A stretch of DNA of 64,000 nt from the NCBI RefSeq assembly GCF_002799155.1, contig NZ_NERD01000002.1:3534001-3598000 (forward strand), read 5' to 3'. The DNA comes from Stenotrophomonas maltophilia (GTDB taxonomy: Bacteria > Pseudomonadota > Gammaproteobacteria > Xanthomonadales > Xanthomonadaceae). This document shows positions 19,216 to 29,269 of the stretch, piece by piece (position 1 is the stretch's first letter; the number at the start of each line of letters is the position of its first letter). The notes under the pieces were generated by a model. It searched no databases, was not told the origin of the DNA, and saw nothing but the letters and a program-made list of their open reading frames with translations. A program made the translations under genes and the position numbers.

Positions 19216-20010
19216 TTACTCGGACAGGTTCCGGCCGTGGAACAGCTCTTCGATCTCGCGCTTGAGCAGCGCTTCGATCTTCATGCGTTCCTTGAACGAC
19301 AGGTTCTTGGCCTTCTCCTCGAACAGGTACTGGTCCAGGTCGAAGTCCTTCAGGTGCATCTTCGTATGGAAGATGTTTTCCTGGTAGACGTTGACGTCGA
19401 ACATCTCGTAACGCGACTTGATGTTCTTGGCCAGGAAGTTCTGGATCGAGTTGATCTTGTGATCGATGTAGTGCTTCTTGCCCTTCACATCGCGGGTGAA
19501 GCCACGGACGCGGTAGTCCATGATCACGATGTCCGACTCGAGGCTTTCGATCAGGTAGTTCAACGCCTTCAATGGCGAAATGACGCCGCAGGTGGCCACG
19601 TCGATGTCGGCGCGGAAGGTGGCGATGCCTTCCTGCGGGTGCGTTTCCGGATAGGTGTGCACGGTGATGTGCGACTTGTCCATGTGCGCGACCACGGCAT
19701 CGGGAATCAGCTCCTTGCCGGCCTGCTTCTTGTCGATCACCGGCTCTTCGGAGATCAGGATGGTCACCGAGGCACCCTGCGGGTCGTAGTCCTGGCGGGC
19801 CACGTTCAGGATGTTGGCGCCGATGATCTCGGCGACATCGGTCAAGATTTGAGTCAGCCTGTCGGCGTTGTACTCTTCATCGATGTATTCAATGTAACGC
19901 TGACGCTCCTCTTCGGTGCGCGCGTAACACACGTCATAGATGTTGAAGCTCAGCGCCTTGGTGAGGTTGTTGAAACCCTGCAGCCTCAGGCGAGGCAACG
20001 GCTTGACCAC
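19216..20010 (-). CDS. speD: S-adenosylmethionine decarboxylase proenzyme
   Basis: The 264-residue protein is a proteobacterial AdoMet decarboxylase of the E. coli class. It contains the self-cleavage site [11 protein letters not shown], where S113 becomes the pyruvoyl group, and the conserved [16 protein letters not shown] block. The enzyme makes decarboxylated AdoMet for spermidine synthesis. It is divergent from clp across about 149 nt. Confidence 0.96.
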   Translation of the reverse strand: MVKPLPRLRLQGFNNLTKALSFNIYDVCYARTEEERQRYIEYIDEEYNADRLTQILTDVAEIIGANILNVARQDYDPQGASVTILISEEPVIDKKQAGKELIPDAVVAHMDKSHITVHTYPETHPQEGIATFRADIDVATCGVISPLKALNYLIESLESDIVIMDYRVRGFTRDVKGKKHYIDHKINSIQNFLAKNIKSRYEMFDVNVYQENIFHTKMHLKDFDLDQYLFEEKAKNLSFKERMKIEALLKREIEELFHGRNLSE

Positions 20011-20159
20011 GGCGGTCGATTCCTGTGTAAGAAGGGAAAGGGGGAATTATGGGGCAAACTGTCCCCGGGGGGAACGTGAAGACCGCTCACATCTGGCACA
20101 CTGTTTGCCCTTAACAATTGCGCTGGTTAAGCTCCGCTATCGACCCCGTGAATCCGTTC

Positions 20160-20849
20160 ATGCGCAGAGGGAGCGCTCCTATCGTGTCAACCGTGCGCCT
20201 AGCTAGCAGTCCACTGGCCCTGGATATCGCCACAATCGATCGTTTCCTGGCGCACAGCCACAGGCGGCGATACCCCACCCGTACCGACGTCTTCCGACCC
20301 GGTGACCCGGCGGGAACCCTGTATTACGTCATCAGCGGCTCGGTTTCGATCATGGCCGAGGAAGATGACGATCGCGAGCTTGTGCTGGGCTACTTCGGTG
20401 CCGGCGAGTTCGTCGGCGAGATGGGCCTGTTCGTCGAATCGGACCGCCGCGAGGTGATCCTGAGGACCCGCACCGCCTGCGAGCTGGCCGAAATCAGCTA
20501 CGAGCGCCTGCACCAGCTGTTCCTCGGCCCGCTGTCGGCCGATGCCCCGCGCCTGCTGTACGCGCTGGGCCAGCAGATCTCCAAGCGCCTGCTCGACACC
20601 AGCCGCAAGGCCAGCCGCCTGGCGTTCCTGGACGTCACCGATCGGATCGTGCGCACCCTGCACGACCTGGCGCAGGAACCGGAGGCGATGAGCCACCCGC
20701 AGGGCAGCCAGCTGCGCGTCTCGCGCCAGGAGCTGGCACGCCTGGTCGGTTGCTCGCGCGAAATGGCCGGCCGCGTGCTGAAGAAGCTGCAGACCGACGG
20801 CCTGCTGCATGCCCGCGGCAAGACCGTGGTGCTGTACGGCACCCGTTGA
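20160..20849 (+). CDS. clp: CRP/FNR-family global regulator Clp
   Basis: From ATG 20160 the protein has 229 residues, near the size of Xanthomonas Clp. It has a cyclic-nucleotide-binding domain (about 28-140, with FRPGDPAGTLYYVISGS and GEFVGEMGLF) and a C-terminal winged helix with VSRQELARLVGCSREMAGRV. In Xanthomonas, Clp is inhibited by c-di-GMP and controls extracellular enzymes and virulence genes. An alternative GTG start at 20184 has a better ribosome binding site (GAGGGAG at 20166-20172) and would give 221 residues. Confidence 0.93.
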   Translation: MRRGSAPIVSTVRLASSPLALDIATIDRFLAHSHRRRYPTRTDVFRPGDPAGTLYYVISGSVSIMAEEDDDRELVLGYFGAGEFVGEMGLFVESDRREVILRTRTACELAEISYERLHQLFLGPLSADAPRLLYALGQQISKRLLDTSRKASRLAFLDVTDRIVRTLHDLAQEPEAMSHPQGSQLRVSRQELARLVGCSREMAGRVLKKLQTDGLLHARGKTVVLYGTR

Positions 20850-20911
20850 CCGTTGAGCACCCGGTGGGTGCGGACCTTGGTCCGCACTCCTTCGCGCGCT
20901 AGGCTCGGTGC

Positions 20912-21673
20912 ATGGAACTGAGCAGCGAATTCTGGTGGTTCATCCTCATCGGCCTCGGCGCCCAGCTGGTCGACGGCGCGCTGGGCATGGCGTTCGGCCT
21001 GGTGTCGTCGTCGGTGATGCTGGCCATGGGCATTCCGCCCGCACAGGCCAGCGCCGCCATCCACACGGCTGAAGTGTTCACGACCGGTGCCTCGGGTGTG
21101 TCGCACCTTGCCGCCGGAAATGTCGATAAGCGCCTGTTCCTGCGCTTGGCCCTGCCGGGTGCGGTAGGGGGTGCCCTGGGTGCGTACGTGCTCACGCAGC
21201 TCCCGGGCGAGATCATCCGGCCACTGATCTACCTGTACCTGCTGGTGCTGGCGATCATCATCCTGGCCCGCGCCGGCGGTCGCTGGATGCCCAAGGGCGA
21301 GATCCGGCGGGTGCCGGTACTGGGCTTCTTCGCAGGCCTGCTTGATGCCAGTGGTGGCGGCGGCTGGGGACCCATCGCCACGTCCACCCTGCTCGCCCGC
21401 GGCGGCCAGGCGCGCACCACCATCGGTACGGTCAACGCAGCCGAGTTCGTGGTCACGTTGACGGTGTCAGCAACGTTCCTGCTGTCGATGGGGCTGCATC
21501 ACCTGCAGATCGTGGCCGGCCTGCTGATCGGCGGCATGATGGCCGCGCCGGTGGCGGCGATCCTGGTCAAGCAGGTGAAGGAACGCTGGGTGCTTGTGGC
21601 CGTGGGCGTGCTGGTGCTGGGCATCAGCCTGTTCCAGATCGGGCACGCGATATACGGGCATCTGGGGCGCTGA
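20912..21673 (+). CDS. Sulfite exporter TauE/SafE family protein
   Basis: The 253-residue membrane protein has about eight hydrophobic segments and the two related half-motifs of the TauE/SafE family (GALGMAFGLVSSSVML near residue 25 and GLLDASGGGGWGPIATSTLL near 140). Family members move sulfite, sulfoacetate or other organic anions; the substrate here is unknown. It is followed by GTAG-type palindromes. Confidence 0.85.
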   Translation: MELSSEFWWFILIGLGAQLVDGALGMAFGLVSSSVMLAMGIPPAQASAAIHTAEVFTTGASGVSHLAAGNVDKRLFLRLALPGAVGGALGAYVLTQLPGEIIRPLIYLYLLVLAIIILARAGGRWMPKGEIRRVPVLGFFAGLLDASGGGGWGPIATSTLLARGGQARTTIGTVNAAEFVVTLTVSATFLLSMGLHHLQIVAGLLIGGMMAAPVAAILVKQVKERWVLVAVGVLVLGISLFQIGHAIYGHLGR

Positions 21674-21785
21674 GCGCTTGCCGGGCATGGCCCGGCGCTA
21701 CCGATTCGGCGGGGGTAGCGCCCGGCCATGCCCGGCGGATCGTTCATGGTGCGATGGGGTCAGAGCCCCTACGGGATCTGACCCC
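21672..21785. repeat. Cluster of palindromes: two SMAG-like units and a GGGGTCAGAG hairpin
   Basis: GCCGGGCATGGCCCGGCGCTAC and an inverted GTAGCGCCCGGCCATGCCCGGC form a head-to-head pair. They are followed by a hairpin GGGGTCAGA...TCTGACCCC at 21756-21785, next to the end of the HAD gene. All lie between convergent genes. Confidence 0.75.
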
Positions 21786-21788
21786 GGG

Positions 21789-22505
21789 TCACGCCTTGTC
21801 GCCACCGCGGTCCACGCAACCCCAGTTGAGGATGCGGGTGCCGGCCGGCAGCACGCGGCGGAAGAAGTCCACCCGCCCCGGCTTCGGGTTCACCACCACC
21901 GGCGCCTTGGCGGCCAGCAGCAGCGGCAGGTCGGCGGTGCTGTCGGAGTACGCGATGTCGATGTCGCCATAGCCTCGCTCGCGCAGCATGCGCATCTTCT
22001 CTTCATTGTGGCAGTGGCGGGTCGGGCCGACGCCGCCCAGCCGCGGGCCGACCTCGGTGCCGATCACCGGCACGTCCTGGTGGGCAACGAAAGCCAGGAT
22101 CGCGCGCGCCAGCTCCGGCGGCGCACCGGTGGCCACCACCACGCGGTCCCCCTTGGCGCGATGCGCGGCGAACACCTCCAGCGCCTGCGGCAGCAGCTTG
22201 GCGCGCATCTGTGCCTGATGGCGCAGCACGTAGGCGTCGATGACCTTGTTGAAGTCACGCGCACGGTGCAGGCCGAAGCTGCCGATCCACACGTAGACCG
22301 AGATGCCCGCGCGACGGGTCGGCAGCATCGCCACCATCGGTCCGGCGATCGGCGTGACCAGCAGCGCCGCCAGCATGCGCAGCGGGTTGCGCTTGATCAG
22401 CGAGGCGAACAGGTGGGTACCCGAATCGCCATCGTAGAGGGTGTGGTCGAAGTCGAAGACCACCAGCGGCGCATCCTCGCGCGGCGTTGGATAGTGCGTT
22501 GTCAT
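21789..22505 (-). CDS. HAD-superfamily phosphatase (HAD-IB/SerB-like)
   Basis: The 238-residue protein has HAD motif [11 protein letters not shown] (D18, D20), motif [10 protein letters not shown] and motif [14 protein letters not shown] helical cap with hydrophobic stretches (about 40-70) matches HAD-IB enzymes that act on phosphoserine or phosphatidylglycerol phosphate. The substrate is unknown. Its start overlaps the trpC stop by 4 nt (ATGA), so it is co-translated with the trp genes. Confidence 0.82.
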   Translation of the reverse strand: MTTHYPTPREDAPLVVFDFDHTLYDGDSGTHLFASLIKRNPLRMLAALLVTPIAGPMVAMLPTRRAGISVYVWIGSFGLHRARDFNKVIDAYVLRHQAQMRAKLLPQALEVFAAHRAKGDRVVVATGAPPELARAILAFVAHQDVPVIGTEVGPRLGGVGPTRHCHNEEKMRMLRERGYGDIDIAYSDSTADLPLLLAAKAPVVVNPKPGRVDFFRRVLPAGTRILNWGCVDRGGDKA

Positions 22506-23296
22506 GCCGCGAAGAATAGCTGACGCAGGCCCTCGCCCGGCTCTTCCACACGCATGAAGGCCTCGCCGACCAGGAAGGCATGGATGCCGGCATCACGCAT
22601 CAGCGCCACGTCCTGAGGGCCGAGGATGCCGCTCTCGGTGACCAGCAGGCGGTCACGCGGCACCGCATTCTGCATGTCCAGCGTGGTCTGCAGCGACACC
22701 TCGAAGGTGCGCAGGTTGCGGTTGTTGATGCCGATCATCGGCGCCGGCACCTGCAGCGCGCGCTCCAGCTCATCGATGTCGTGCACCTCCACCAGCACGT
22801 CCATGCCCAGCGACAACGCCAGTTCGGACAGCGTGGCCAGCTGGGTGTCGTCCAGCGCGGCGACGATCAGCAGGATGCAGTCGGCGCCCAGCACACGCGC
22901 TTCGTACACCTGGTAGGCGTCGATCACGAAGTCCTTGCGCAGCACCGGCAGCGTGCAGGCTTCACGGGCCTGCTGCAGGTAGGCGTCGGCGCCTTGGAAG
23001 AAATCCACGTCGGTCAGCACCGACAGGCAGCTGGCACCACCGAATTCGTAGCTGACAGCGATATCGGCCGGGCGGAAATCCGGGCGGATGACGCCCTTGG
23101 ACGGGCTGGCCTTCTTCACCTCGGCAATCACCGCCGGGTCGCCGCTGGCCACCGCCGCCTGCAACGCGCGCACGAAGCCACGTACCGGCGGGGCGCTGGC
23201 CACGGCGGCCTGCAGCTCCTCGAGCGGGCGCTGGGCGCGGCGCTGGGCTACTTCTTCGGCCTTGCGGGCCAGGATCGTCTGCAGGATGTCGCTCAT
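22502..23296 (-). CDS. trpC: Indole-3-glycerol phosphate synthase
   Basis: The 264-residue TIM-barrel enzyme has the IGPS motifs [38 protein letters not shown] and [11 protein letters not shown]. It converts CdRP to indole-3-glycerol phosphate. It is monofunctional (no TrpF fusion). ATG 23296 ([12 protein letters not shown]) is the family-like start. Confidence 0.96.
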   Translation of the reverse strand: MSDILQTILARKAEEVAQRRAQRPLEELQAAVASAPPVRGFVRALQAAVASGDPAVIAEVKKASPSKGVIRPDFRPADIAVSYEFGGASCLSVLTDVDFFQGADAYLQQAREACTLPVLRKDFVIDAYQVYEARVLGADCILLIVAALDDTQLATLSELALSLGMDVLVEVHDIDELERALQVPAPMIGINNRNLRTFEVSLQTTLDMQNAVPRDRLLVTESGILGPQDVALMRDAGIHAFLVGEAFMRVEEPGEGLRQLFFAA

Positions 23297-23370
23297 CGTC
23301 TTCGGTTCGGTGCGGGGGCGGTGAGGACGGCCATTATCGGCCATCGACGGGGTCAGGCTGAACCGCGCGC

Positions 23371-24402
23371 TCAGGCAACCAGCGCGCGGGTGGTGTCCAC
23401 ATACTGCTGCAGGCGCTGGCGGGCGCTGCCGTTGGCGATGGCGGCACGGGCGCGGGCCAGGCCGTCGCCGATGTCGCTGGCCACGCCGGCCACGTACAGG
23501 GCGGCGCCGGCATTGAGCGCCACGATGTCCAGCGCCGGGCCGGGCTCGTTGTCCAGCACCGCGCGCAGCATCGCGATGGACTGCTCCGGGCTGTCCACGC
23601 GCAGGTTGCGGCTGGCCGACATGGCGATGCCGAAGTCCTCCGGGTGGATTTCGTACTCGCGCACCGTGCCGTCGCGCAGCTCGCCCACCAGGGTACCGGC
23701 ACCCAGCGAGATCTCGTCCATGTTGTCGCGGCCCCAGACCACCATGGCGCGTTCGGTGCCCAGCTCGCGCAGCACGCGCGCCTGGATACCCACCAGATCG
23801 GGATGGAACACGCCCATCAGCACCGACGGCGCGCTGGCCGGGTTGGTCAGCGGGCCGAGGATGTTGAAGATGGTGCGCACGCCCATCTCGCGGCGTACCG
23901 GCGCGACGACCTTCATCGACGGATGATGGATCGGCGCGAACATGAAGCCGATGCCGGTCCGGTCGATCGCAGCGGCCACCTGGGCCGGCTGCAGCTCGAT
24001 GGCCGCGCCCAGTGCTTCCACCGCATCGGCGCTGCCGGACTTGGACGACACGCTGCGGTTGCCATGCTTGGCCACGCGCGCACCGGCCGCAGCGGCGACG
24101 AACATCGCGCAGGTGGAGATGTTGAAGGTGTGCGAACCATCGCCACCGGTGCCGACGATGTCGACCAGGTGGGTGCTGTCGGCCACCGGCACCGCCAGCG
24201 CGAATTCGCGCATGACCGTGGCCGCTGCCGCGATCTCGTCGATGGTTTCCTTCTTCACGCGCAGGCCGGTGAGGATGGCGGCGGTCATCATCGGCGAGAC
24301 GTCGCCGCGCATGATCTGCCGCATCAGGTCGACCATTTCGTCGAAGAAGATTTCGCGGTGCTCGATGGTGCGCTGCAGGGCTTCCTGGGGGGAGAAGCTC
24401 AT
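23371..24402 (-). CDS. trpD: Anthranilate phosphoribosyltransferase
   Basis: The 343-residue enzyme has the PRPP-binding [14 protein letters not shown] motif and [21 protein letters not shown], and transfers phosphoribose to anthranilate. It is not fused to trpG, which lies 16 nt upstream on the same strand. A 74-nt gap separates it from trpC. Confidence 0.97.
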   Translation of the reverse strand: MSFSPQEALQRTIEHREIFFDEMVDLMRQIMRGDVSPMMTAAILTGLRVKKETIDEIAAAATVMREFALAVPVADSTHLVDIVGTGGDGSHTFNISTCAMFVAAAAGARVAKHGNRSVSSKSGSADAVEALGAAIELQPAQVAAAIDRTGIGFMFAPIHHPSMKVVAPVRREMGVRTIFNILGPLTNPASAPSVLMGVFHPDLVGIQARVLRELGTERAMVVWGRDNMDEISLGAGTLVGELRDGTVREYEIHPEDFGIAMSASRNLRVDSPEQSIAMLRAVLDNEPGPALDIVALNAGAALYVAGVASDIGDGLARARAAIANGSARQRLQQYVDTTRALVA

Positions 24403-24418
24403 GGAAATGCTCCTTGGA

Positions 24419-25006
24419 TCAGGCCGCCGGGCGCTGCAGGAAATTGCGCAGCAGGGCGTGGCCGTGTTCGGTGAGGATGGATTCGGGGTGGAACTGCACG
24501 CCTTCCACCGGGAACTGGCGGTGCCGCAGGCCCATGATCTCTTCGATCGAGCCGTCGTCGTTCTCGGTCCAGGCGGTCACTTCCAGGCAGTCCGGCAGGC
24601 GGTTCTTGTCCACCACCAGCGAGTGGTAGCGGGTGGCCTGGTAGCGGTCCGGCAGGCCTGCGAACACGCCCTTGCCTTCATGGCGGATCGGCGACGTCTT
24701 GCCGTGCATGATGTTGCCGGCACGGATGACCGTGCCGCCGTAGACCTGGCCGATGCCCTGGTGGCCCAGGCACACGCCGAGGATCGGCGTGGTCGGGCCA
24801 AGGCGCTGGATGAGTTCCAGCGACACGCCTGCTTCGTTGGGCGTGCACGGGCCGGGCGAGATGACGATGCGCTCGGGTTTCTGCGCGGCGATCTCGTCCA
24901 CGCTCATCGCATCGTTGCGCACCACCTTCACCTCGGCGCCCAGCGTCTGCAGGTACTGCACGAGGTTGTAGGTGAAGCTGTCGTAGTTGTCGATCATCCA
25001 CAACAT
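24419..25006 (-). CDS. trpG: Anthranilate synthase glutamine amidotransferase subunit
   Basis: The 195-residue class I amidotransferase has its nucleophile C79 in GVCLGHQ, the glutamine-binding [11 protein letters not shown] and the His/Glu pair in GVQFHPESI. It supplies ammonia to TrpE and may also serve PabB in folate synthesis. It starts 2 nt after the SIMPL-domain gene ends. Confidence 0.96.
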   Translation of the reverse strand: MLWMIDNYDSFTYNLVQYLQTLGAEVKVVRNDAMSVDEIAAQKPERIVISPGPCTPNEAGVSLELIQRLGPTTPILGVCLGHQGIGQVYGGTVIRAGNIMHGKTSPIRHEGKGVFAGLPDRYQATRYHSLVVDKNRLPDCLEVTAWTENDDGSIEEIMGLRHRQFPVEGVQFHPESILTEHGHALLRNFLQRPAA

Positions 25007-25008
25007 GG

Positions 25009-25788
25009 TCAGGTTCCGTCGCTTATCAGGAAAATGGCGTACACGTTTTCGGTGTAGGTGATGGGGCCGGCTTCGATGGATTCGCGTTCAGCGGGCGCCG
25101 GCGCCGAGGCCGGTGCGTAGCTGCCGGTCACCGAGATCCTGTCCAGATACTCACCATCCTCGCCCAGCTGCGGCCATTGCCCGGCCTGGATGCCATAGGC
25201 GAAGTTCGGCGCCACATCGGAGATGCTGTACAGGCCGCGCACCTTTGTTCCATAGGCCTTGGCCAGCCCCTGCGCGGACTCCCGGGTCTTGGCCGCCGCC
25301 TCGCCCTTGAGTTCGCGTCGCAGCGCCACTTCGCCCGAGTAGGTCGGGGCGACGCTGCTGACCTGCACGTTCTCATTGGCTTTCAGCGCACCCAGCACGT
25401 CCTGCATCTGCTTCACGCTGGCGAAGCTGGCGCGCAACTGGCGCGACACCTGGGTACCCATGAAGACCTGCCGGTTCTGCTCATAGCGGGTTGCCGGGCC
25501 GATCCGCAGGTTGTCCGCACGTACGCTGCCTTCCACCGCCTTGTACTGCTTGAACAGCGCCAGCACGCGGGCAACGTTGTCCTGCACGCGGCGGCGCGCC
25601 GCATCCGCATCCATGTCGGTTTCCTCGATGTTCAACTGCAGGCCGAACCGGTCCGGCATCACCACGCGGCGCGCCTCGCCCTTCACCAGCAGGTGCGGCT
25701 GCGAGGGAATGGTATTGGCCTGCGCCCACGCAGACGGGGCCATCGTGGCCAGCAGTGACGACCACAGCAATGCGCTCAGCAGCTTCAT
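25009..25788 (-). CDS. SIMPL-domain (DUF541) exported protein
   Basis: The 259-residue protein has a signal peptide ending ...APSAWA-QA near residue 23, and a SIMPL/DUF541 domain (about 32-225) with [20 protein letters not shown] and repeated arginine/alanine-rich helices as in the YggE/BP26 family. It is predicted periplasmic. ATG 25788 has AAGGAG upstream. The gene separates trpE from trpG, 2 nt from the trpG start, so it is probably co-transcribed. No link to tryptophan synthesis is known. Confidence 0.83.
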   Translation of the reverse strand: MKLLSALLWSSLLATMAPSAWAQANTIPSQPHLLVKGEARRVVMPDRFGLQLNIEETDMDADAARRRVQDNVARVLALFKQYKAVEGSVRADNLRIGPATRYEQNRQVFMGTQVSRQLRASFASVKQMQDVLGALKANENVQVSSVAPTYSGEVALRRELKGEAAAKTRESAQGLAKAYGTKVRGLYSISDVAPNFAYGIQAGQWPQLGEDGEYLDRISVTGSYAPASAPAPAERESIEAGPITYTENVYAIFLISDGT

Positions 25789-25855
25789 GCGGTACTCCTT
25801 GTCTTGAACGGGAACAGCGGAAGGTGCCGCGGCGCAGGCCACGGCACGGGGAGAA

Positions 25856-27331
25856 TCACAGGCCCTTGGCGGCCTGGGCGACGGCACGGAACAGCGCGCG
25901 GCCCTTGTTCATCGTCTCGTCCCATTCCTTGTCCGGGTCCGAGTCGTAAACGATGCCGGCGCCGGCCTGCACATACAGGCGGCCATCCTTGATCACCGCA
26001 GTGCGGATCGCGATCGCGGTATCGGCATCGCCATGCCAGCCGATGTAGCCGATGCTGCCGGCGTAGACATTGCGCTTGATCGGTTCCAGCTCGCGGATCA
26101 CTTCCAGCGCGCGGATCTTCGGCGCACCGCTGACCGTACCCGCCGGGAAGGTGGCACGCAGCACGTCGGCATAGCTCAGGCCCGGCTGCAGCTGCCCGGT
26201 CACTTCGCTGACGATGTGCATGACGTGGCTGTAGCGTTCGATCACGAACTGCTCGCCCACTTCCACGGTGCCGGCCTTCGATACGCGGCCGGCGTCGTTG
26301 CGGCCGAGGTCGATCAGCATCAGGTGCTCGGCGCGTTCCTTCGGATCGGCCAGCAGTTCGGCTTCCAGCGCCAGGTCCTGCTCGACGGTGGCACCGCGCG
26401 GGCGGGTACCGGCGATCGGGCGCACGGTGACTTCGCCGTCCTGCAAGCGCACCAGGATCTCCGGCGACGAACCGACCACCTGCAGGTCGCCGACATCAAG
26501 GAAATACATGTACGGCGACGGATTCAATGCACGCAGCGCACGGTACACATCCACCGGGCGCGCCTTGAACGGCACGCTCAGGCGCTGGCTCAGCACCACC
26601 TGGAAGATGTCACCGGCGCGGATGTATTCCTTGCTGCGCTGGACCGCATCGACGAAGCCTTCGCGGGTGAAACCGGAAACGAAATCGGACTCGTCCAGCA
26701 CGTCGCTGTTGAGCGGGGCGGGATAACCGGCACCCGGTGCACGCAGCTTGGCGGTCAACGCATCCAGGCGCGCCTGCGCCTGCTCGAACGCACCCTCGAC
26801 GCGCGGGTCGGCGTGCACGATCAGGTACAGGCGGCCCTTGAGGTTGTCGAACACCGCCAGCTCGTTGGAGTCCAGCAACAGGATGTCCGGCGTACCCAGC
26901 TCATCGCGGCCGGCCGGCGGGGCCAGGCGCGGCTCGATGTAGCCGATGCACTCGAAACCGAACCAGCCGACCAGGCCGCCGGTGAAGCCCGGCAGGCCTT
27001 CCAGCTTGGGCACGGAGTGGGCGCTGCGCAGCGCCTCGACCTCGGCGAAGGGGTCGGCCACCTCGCGGGTGTCCACCACCTGCCCATCCTCGCGCACGGT
27101 CAGGGTGTGGCCGTGGAAGGCGTACACGCGGCGCGCCGGCAGGCCGATGATCGAGTAACGACCAAAGCGCTCGCCGCCTTCGACGGATTCAAACAGGTAG
27201 GTATTGGGGCCGTCGGCGAGCTTCAGGTAGACCGAAAGCGGCGTGTCCAGGTCGGACAGCACTTCACGGACGACGGGAATATGGGTGTGGCCTTCAGCGG
27301 CCTGCAGCTGAAACTGAGCGTGCGAGTTCAA
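25856..27331 (-). CDS. trpE: Anthranilate synthase component I
   Basis: The 491-residue protein has the TrpE tryptophan-pocket segment (YLFESVEGGERFGRYS) and the chorismate-binding motifs ILVRLQDGEVTVRPIAGTRPRG, HLMLIDLGRNDAGRVS and FPAGTVSGAPKIRALEVI. It makes anthranilate from chorismate with ammonia from TrpG. TTG 27331 with GGAAGGAAAG upstream is my start choice; a longer frame reaches 27379. It heads the trp gene cluster, and its promoter lies in the 197-nt gap up to yegS. Confidence 0.95.
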   Translation of the reverse strand: MNSHAQFQLQAAEGHTHIPVVREVLSDLDTPLSVYLKLADGPNTYLFESVEGGERFGRYSIIGLPARRVYAFHGHTLTVREDGQVVDTREVADPFAEVEALRSAHSVPKLEGLPGFTGGLVGWFGFECIGYIEPRLAPPAGRDELGTPDILLLDSNELAVFDNLKGRLYLIVHADPRVEGAFEQAQARLDALTAKLRAPGAGYPAPLNSDVLDESDFVSGFTREGFVDAVQRSKEYIRAGDIFQVVLSQRLSVPFKARPVDVYRALRALNPSPYMYFLDVGDLQVVGSSPEILVRLQDGEVTVRPIAGTRPRGATVEQDLALEAELLADPKERAEHLMLIDLGRNDAGRVSKAGTVEVGEQFVIERYSHVMHIVSEVTGQLQPGLSYADVLRATFPAGTVSGAPKIRALEVIRELEPIKRNVYAGSIGYIGWHGDADTAIAIRTAVIKDGRLYVQAGAGIVYDSDPDKEWDETMNKGRALFRAVAQAAKGL

Positions 27332-27528
27332 GACGACTTTCCTTCCGGGACACAGCGTTATGGGGGCGGACGACGGCAACGGGCCACCATCGCCACCAAC
27401 GGCGTGCGGAAGAAAGGGTATGCGGGGTCGTCAGGCTGGACACCCCTTGACTGTATCGCAGCTTGGACGGGAGGGGAACCCTGTGAAACTGAACCACGCG
27501 ACGCCCGGGACGACTACGGACAGCGCCG

Positions 27529-28482
27529 CTACGCCTTGGCGCTCGCGGCGGATGCACCGGCCAGCAACGGGCAGCCGGCCGGCAGGTGCATCCTCACCCT
27601 GCCCGGCACGCACTCGATGCGGAAGTGGCGGGCCTGCACCGGCTCGCCATCCAGGTTGAGCGTCAACGGGCGCTCGGATTCCACCTGCAGCCACGGCAGC
27701 CGCGCGCGCGTGGCCAGCTGTTCGAGTGCAGCCTGGGTGCCGGACTTCAGCATCTGGCCGAGCGTGGCGGTGACTTCACCTTCCAGCTCCGGAAGCACCG
27801 TCACGTCCAGCAGGCCATCGTCGATCAGTGCCTGCGGACACAACTGCTGGCCACCGCCGGCCTGGCGGCCGTTGCCGATGCCGAGCGCGATGAAGTCACC
27901 CTCCCACGCGAAGTCCGGGCCCGACAGGCGCGCGCTGATCGGCTCGATCCTCCCGAGCTTGGCGATACCGGTGATGACGTAGGCCAGCCCACCCAGCATC
28001 TTCTTCAAGCCGGCATCGGTCTCCACCGTCACCTGCGTGCCGAAGCCACCGCTGGCGAGATTGGCGCACCACCATTGCACGCCATCGGCGTCCACGCGCA
28101 GCAGATCGATGGCATGCGGCAGGGCCTGCGCGATCAATGCAAAGGCCTCCTGCGGCGCGGTCGGGATGCCAGCCGAGGTGGCGAAATCGTTGGCGGTCCC
28201 CATCGGGACCAGTGCCAGCGATGGCAGCGCATCGGCTGCTTCCTCGCGGTGCGCCAGCGTCTCCGCCACGGCACTGAGCGTGCCATCACCACCGGCAGCG
28301 ACGATCACGTCCACGCCATGATCGATGGCCTCGGCCACGTAGCGCTCCGCGTCACCGTCCTCCCAGGTCACCCGCACGTCCAGCTGCACGCCCTGCCCGC
28401 GCCAGTGGCCGACGGCGTCGCGCAGCTCGTCATTGCCTGCGGATTTTCCGTTGAGGATCAGGCGCCAGCGCGGGGTGGTCAT
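27529..28482 (-). CDS. yegS: Lipid kinase YegS-like (diacylglycerol kinase catalytic domain)
   Basis: The 317-residue protein has the nucleotide-binding GGDGT (64-68), the PMGTANDFA motif and a C-terminal beta-sandwich with LDGEPV, typical of the YegS/DGK-alpha superfamily. The E. coli protein phosphorylates phosphatidylglycerol in vitro; the natural substrate is uncertain. ATG 28482 ([16 protein letters not shown]) is the family-like start. Confidence 0.9.
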   Translation of the reverse strand: MTTPRWRLILNGKSAGNDELRDAVGHWRGQGVQLDVRVTWEDGDAERYVAEAIDHGVDVIVAAGGDGTLSAVAETLAHREEAADALPSLALVPMGTANDFATSAGIPTAPQEAFALIAQALPHAIDLLRVDADGVQWWCANLASGGFGTQVTVETDAGLKKMLGGLAYVITGIAKLGRIEPISARLSGPDFAWEGDFIALGIGNGRQAGGGQQLCPQALIDDGLLDVTVLPELEGEVTATLGQMLKSGTQAALEQLATRARLPWLQVESERPLTLNLDGEPVQARHFRIECVPGRVRMHLPAGCPLLAGASAASAKA

Positions 28483-28559
28483 GCGGTGCTTCCAGGTCGG
28501 GGGCGGACAGGCTAGCAATGCGCTGTCTGTCCGCAGTGAATGTCACGCAGGTGTCATTC

Positions 28560-28664
28560 AGCTACCGGAGAATGGAAGGCCATAGCAGGGACGACGGATG
28601 GAGGCAGGATCAGCCTCCCACGCATGCAGCGAGGCCACGCCAGTGATTGGCGTGGCTTTTTTTT
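28560..28664 (+). ncRNA. Candidate small RNA with clustered GGA motifs (CsrA/RsmA sponge-like)
   Basis: Between yegS and the GNAT gene, both on the minus strand, the plus strand carries a strong terminator (28634-28664) with no gene before it. Upstream lie six GGA triplets at 28567, 28574, 28589, 28596, 28600 and 28607. One sits in the seven-base AGGATCA loop of a perfect 6-bp hairpin GGAGGC/GCCTCC (28600-28618), the presentation preferred by CsrA/RsmA. This resembles RsmX/Y/Z-type RNAs. The 5' end and any function are inference. Confidence 0.45.
28634..28664 (+). terminator. Strong intrinsic terminator of the candidate small RNA
   Basis: GCCACGCCA pairs perfectly with TGGCGTGGC and is followed by eight Ts. 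It points to plus-strand transcription in a gap flanked only by minus-strand genes. Confidence 0.85.
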
Positions 28665-28728
28665 GGTGCGCTGGGAGTGCGAACCAAGGTCCGCACCCAC
28701 CCGGTTGGGTTCGCACCCACCATGCGCC

Positions 28729-29211
28729 TCAACCGTTGGCGAAATCGTGCAGCGCCTGCCCCTGCAACCGGTACACGGTCCACTCATCCTGGGGCGTGGC
28801 GCCAGCAGCGGTGTAGAACTCGATGGCCGGGGTGTTCCAGTCCAGCACCGACCATTCGAAGCGGCCGCAGCCTTCGGCCACGGCCTGGCGCGCGATGTAC
28901 TTCAACAGCGCCTTGCCGGCACCGGCGCCGCGCTTTTCCTGGCTGACGTACAGGTCTTCCAGGTAGATGCCCTTGCGGCCCAGCCAGGTGGAGTAGTTGT
29001 AGAAGTACACCGCATAGCCGATCGCTTCACCGTCGGCTTCGCAGATCAGCGCGCGCGCCGTGGCATCGGTGCCGAACAGGCTTTCGGCGATGCCGATCTC
29101 GTCGGTCTGCACCGACTGCTCGGCCTTCTCGTAGATGGCCAGTTCGCGGATGAAATGCAGGATCAGGCCAGCATCGGCCACAGTGGCCGGGCGGATGTTC
29201 AGCAGTGACAT
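28729..29211 (-). CDS. GNAT-family N-acetyltransferase
   Basis: The 160-residue protein has a GNAT fold with the acetyl-CoA loop RGAGAGKALLKYIA and the adjacent EDLYVSQEKRG strand, plus the DWNTPAIEFYTAAGA motif. It resembles diamine/spermidine-type acetyltransferases in length and order, but the substrate cannot be fixed. ATG 29211 is the plausible start; a longer frame would run into the rpe gene region. Confidence 0.85.
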   Translation of the reverse strand: MSLLNIRPATVADAGLILHFIRELAIYEKAEQSVQTDEIGIAESLFGTDATARALICEADGEAIGYAVYFYNYSTWLGRKGIYLEDLYVSQEKRGAGAGKALLKYIARQAVAEGCGRFEWSVLDWNTPAIEFYTAAGATPQDEWTVYRLQGQALHDFANG

Positions 29212-29269
29212 GTGCGCAAACGGGGAAGGAGGGGATCCGGCGAGCTTAATCCCCTTCCTCCCGTTTTTG

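Noticed and set aside
20073..20091. CGTGA...TCACA near clp as a possible Clp/CRP autoregulatory site
   Set aside because: The spacer between the half-sites is 7 nt rather than the expected 6, and no promoter could be placed relative to it.
27332..27450. Cluster of Trp codons (WWRWW on the minus strand) just upstream of trpE, suggesting a trp leader peptide
   Set aside because: The frame has no stop codon before trpE, no well-placed start with a ribosome binding site and no terminator hairpin with a U tract, so classical attenuation is not supported.
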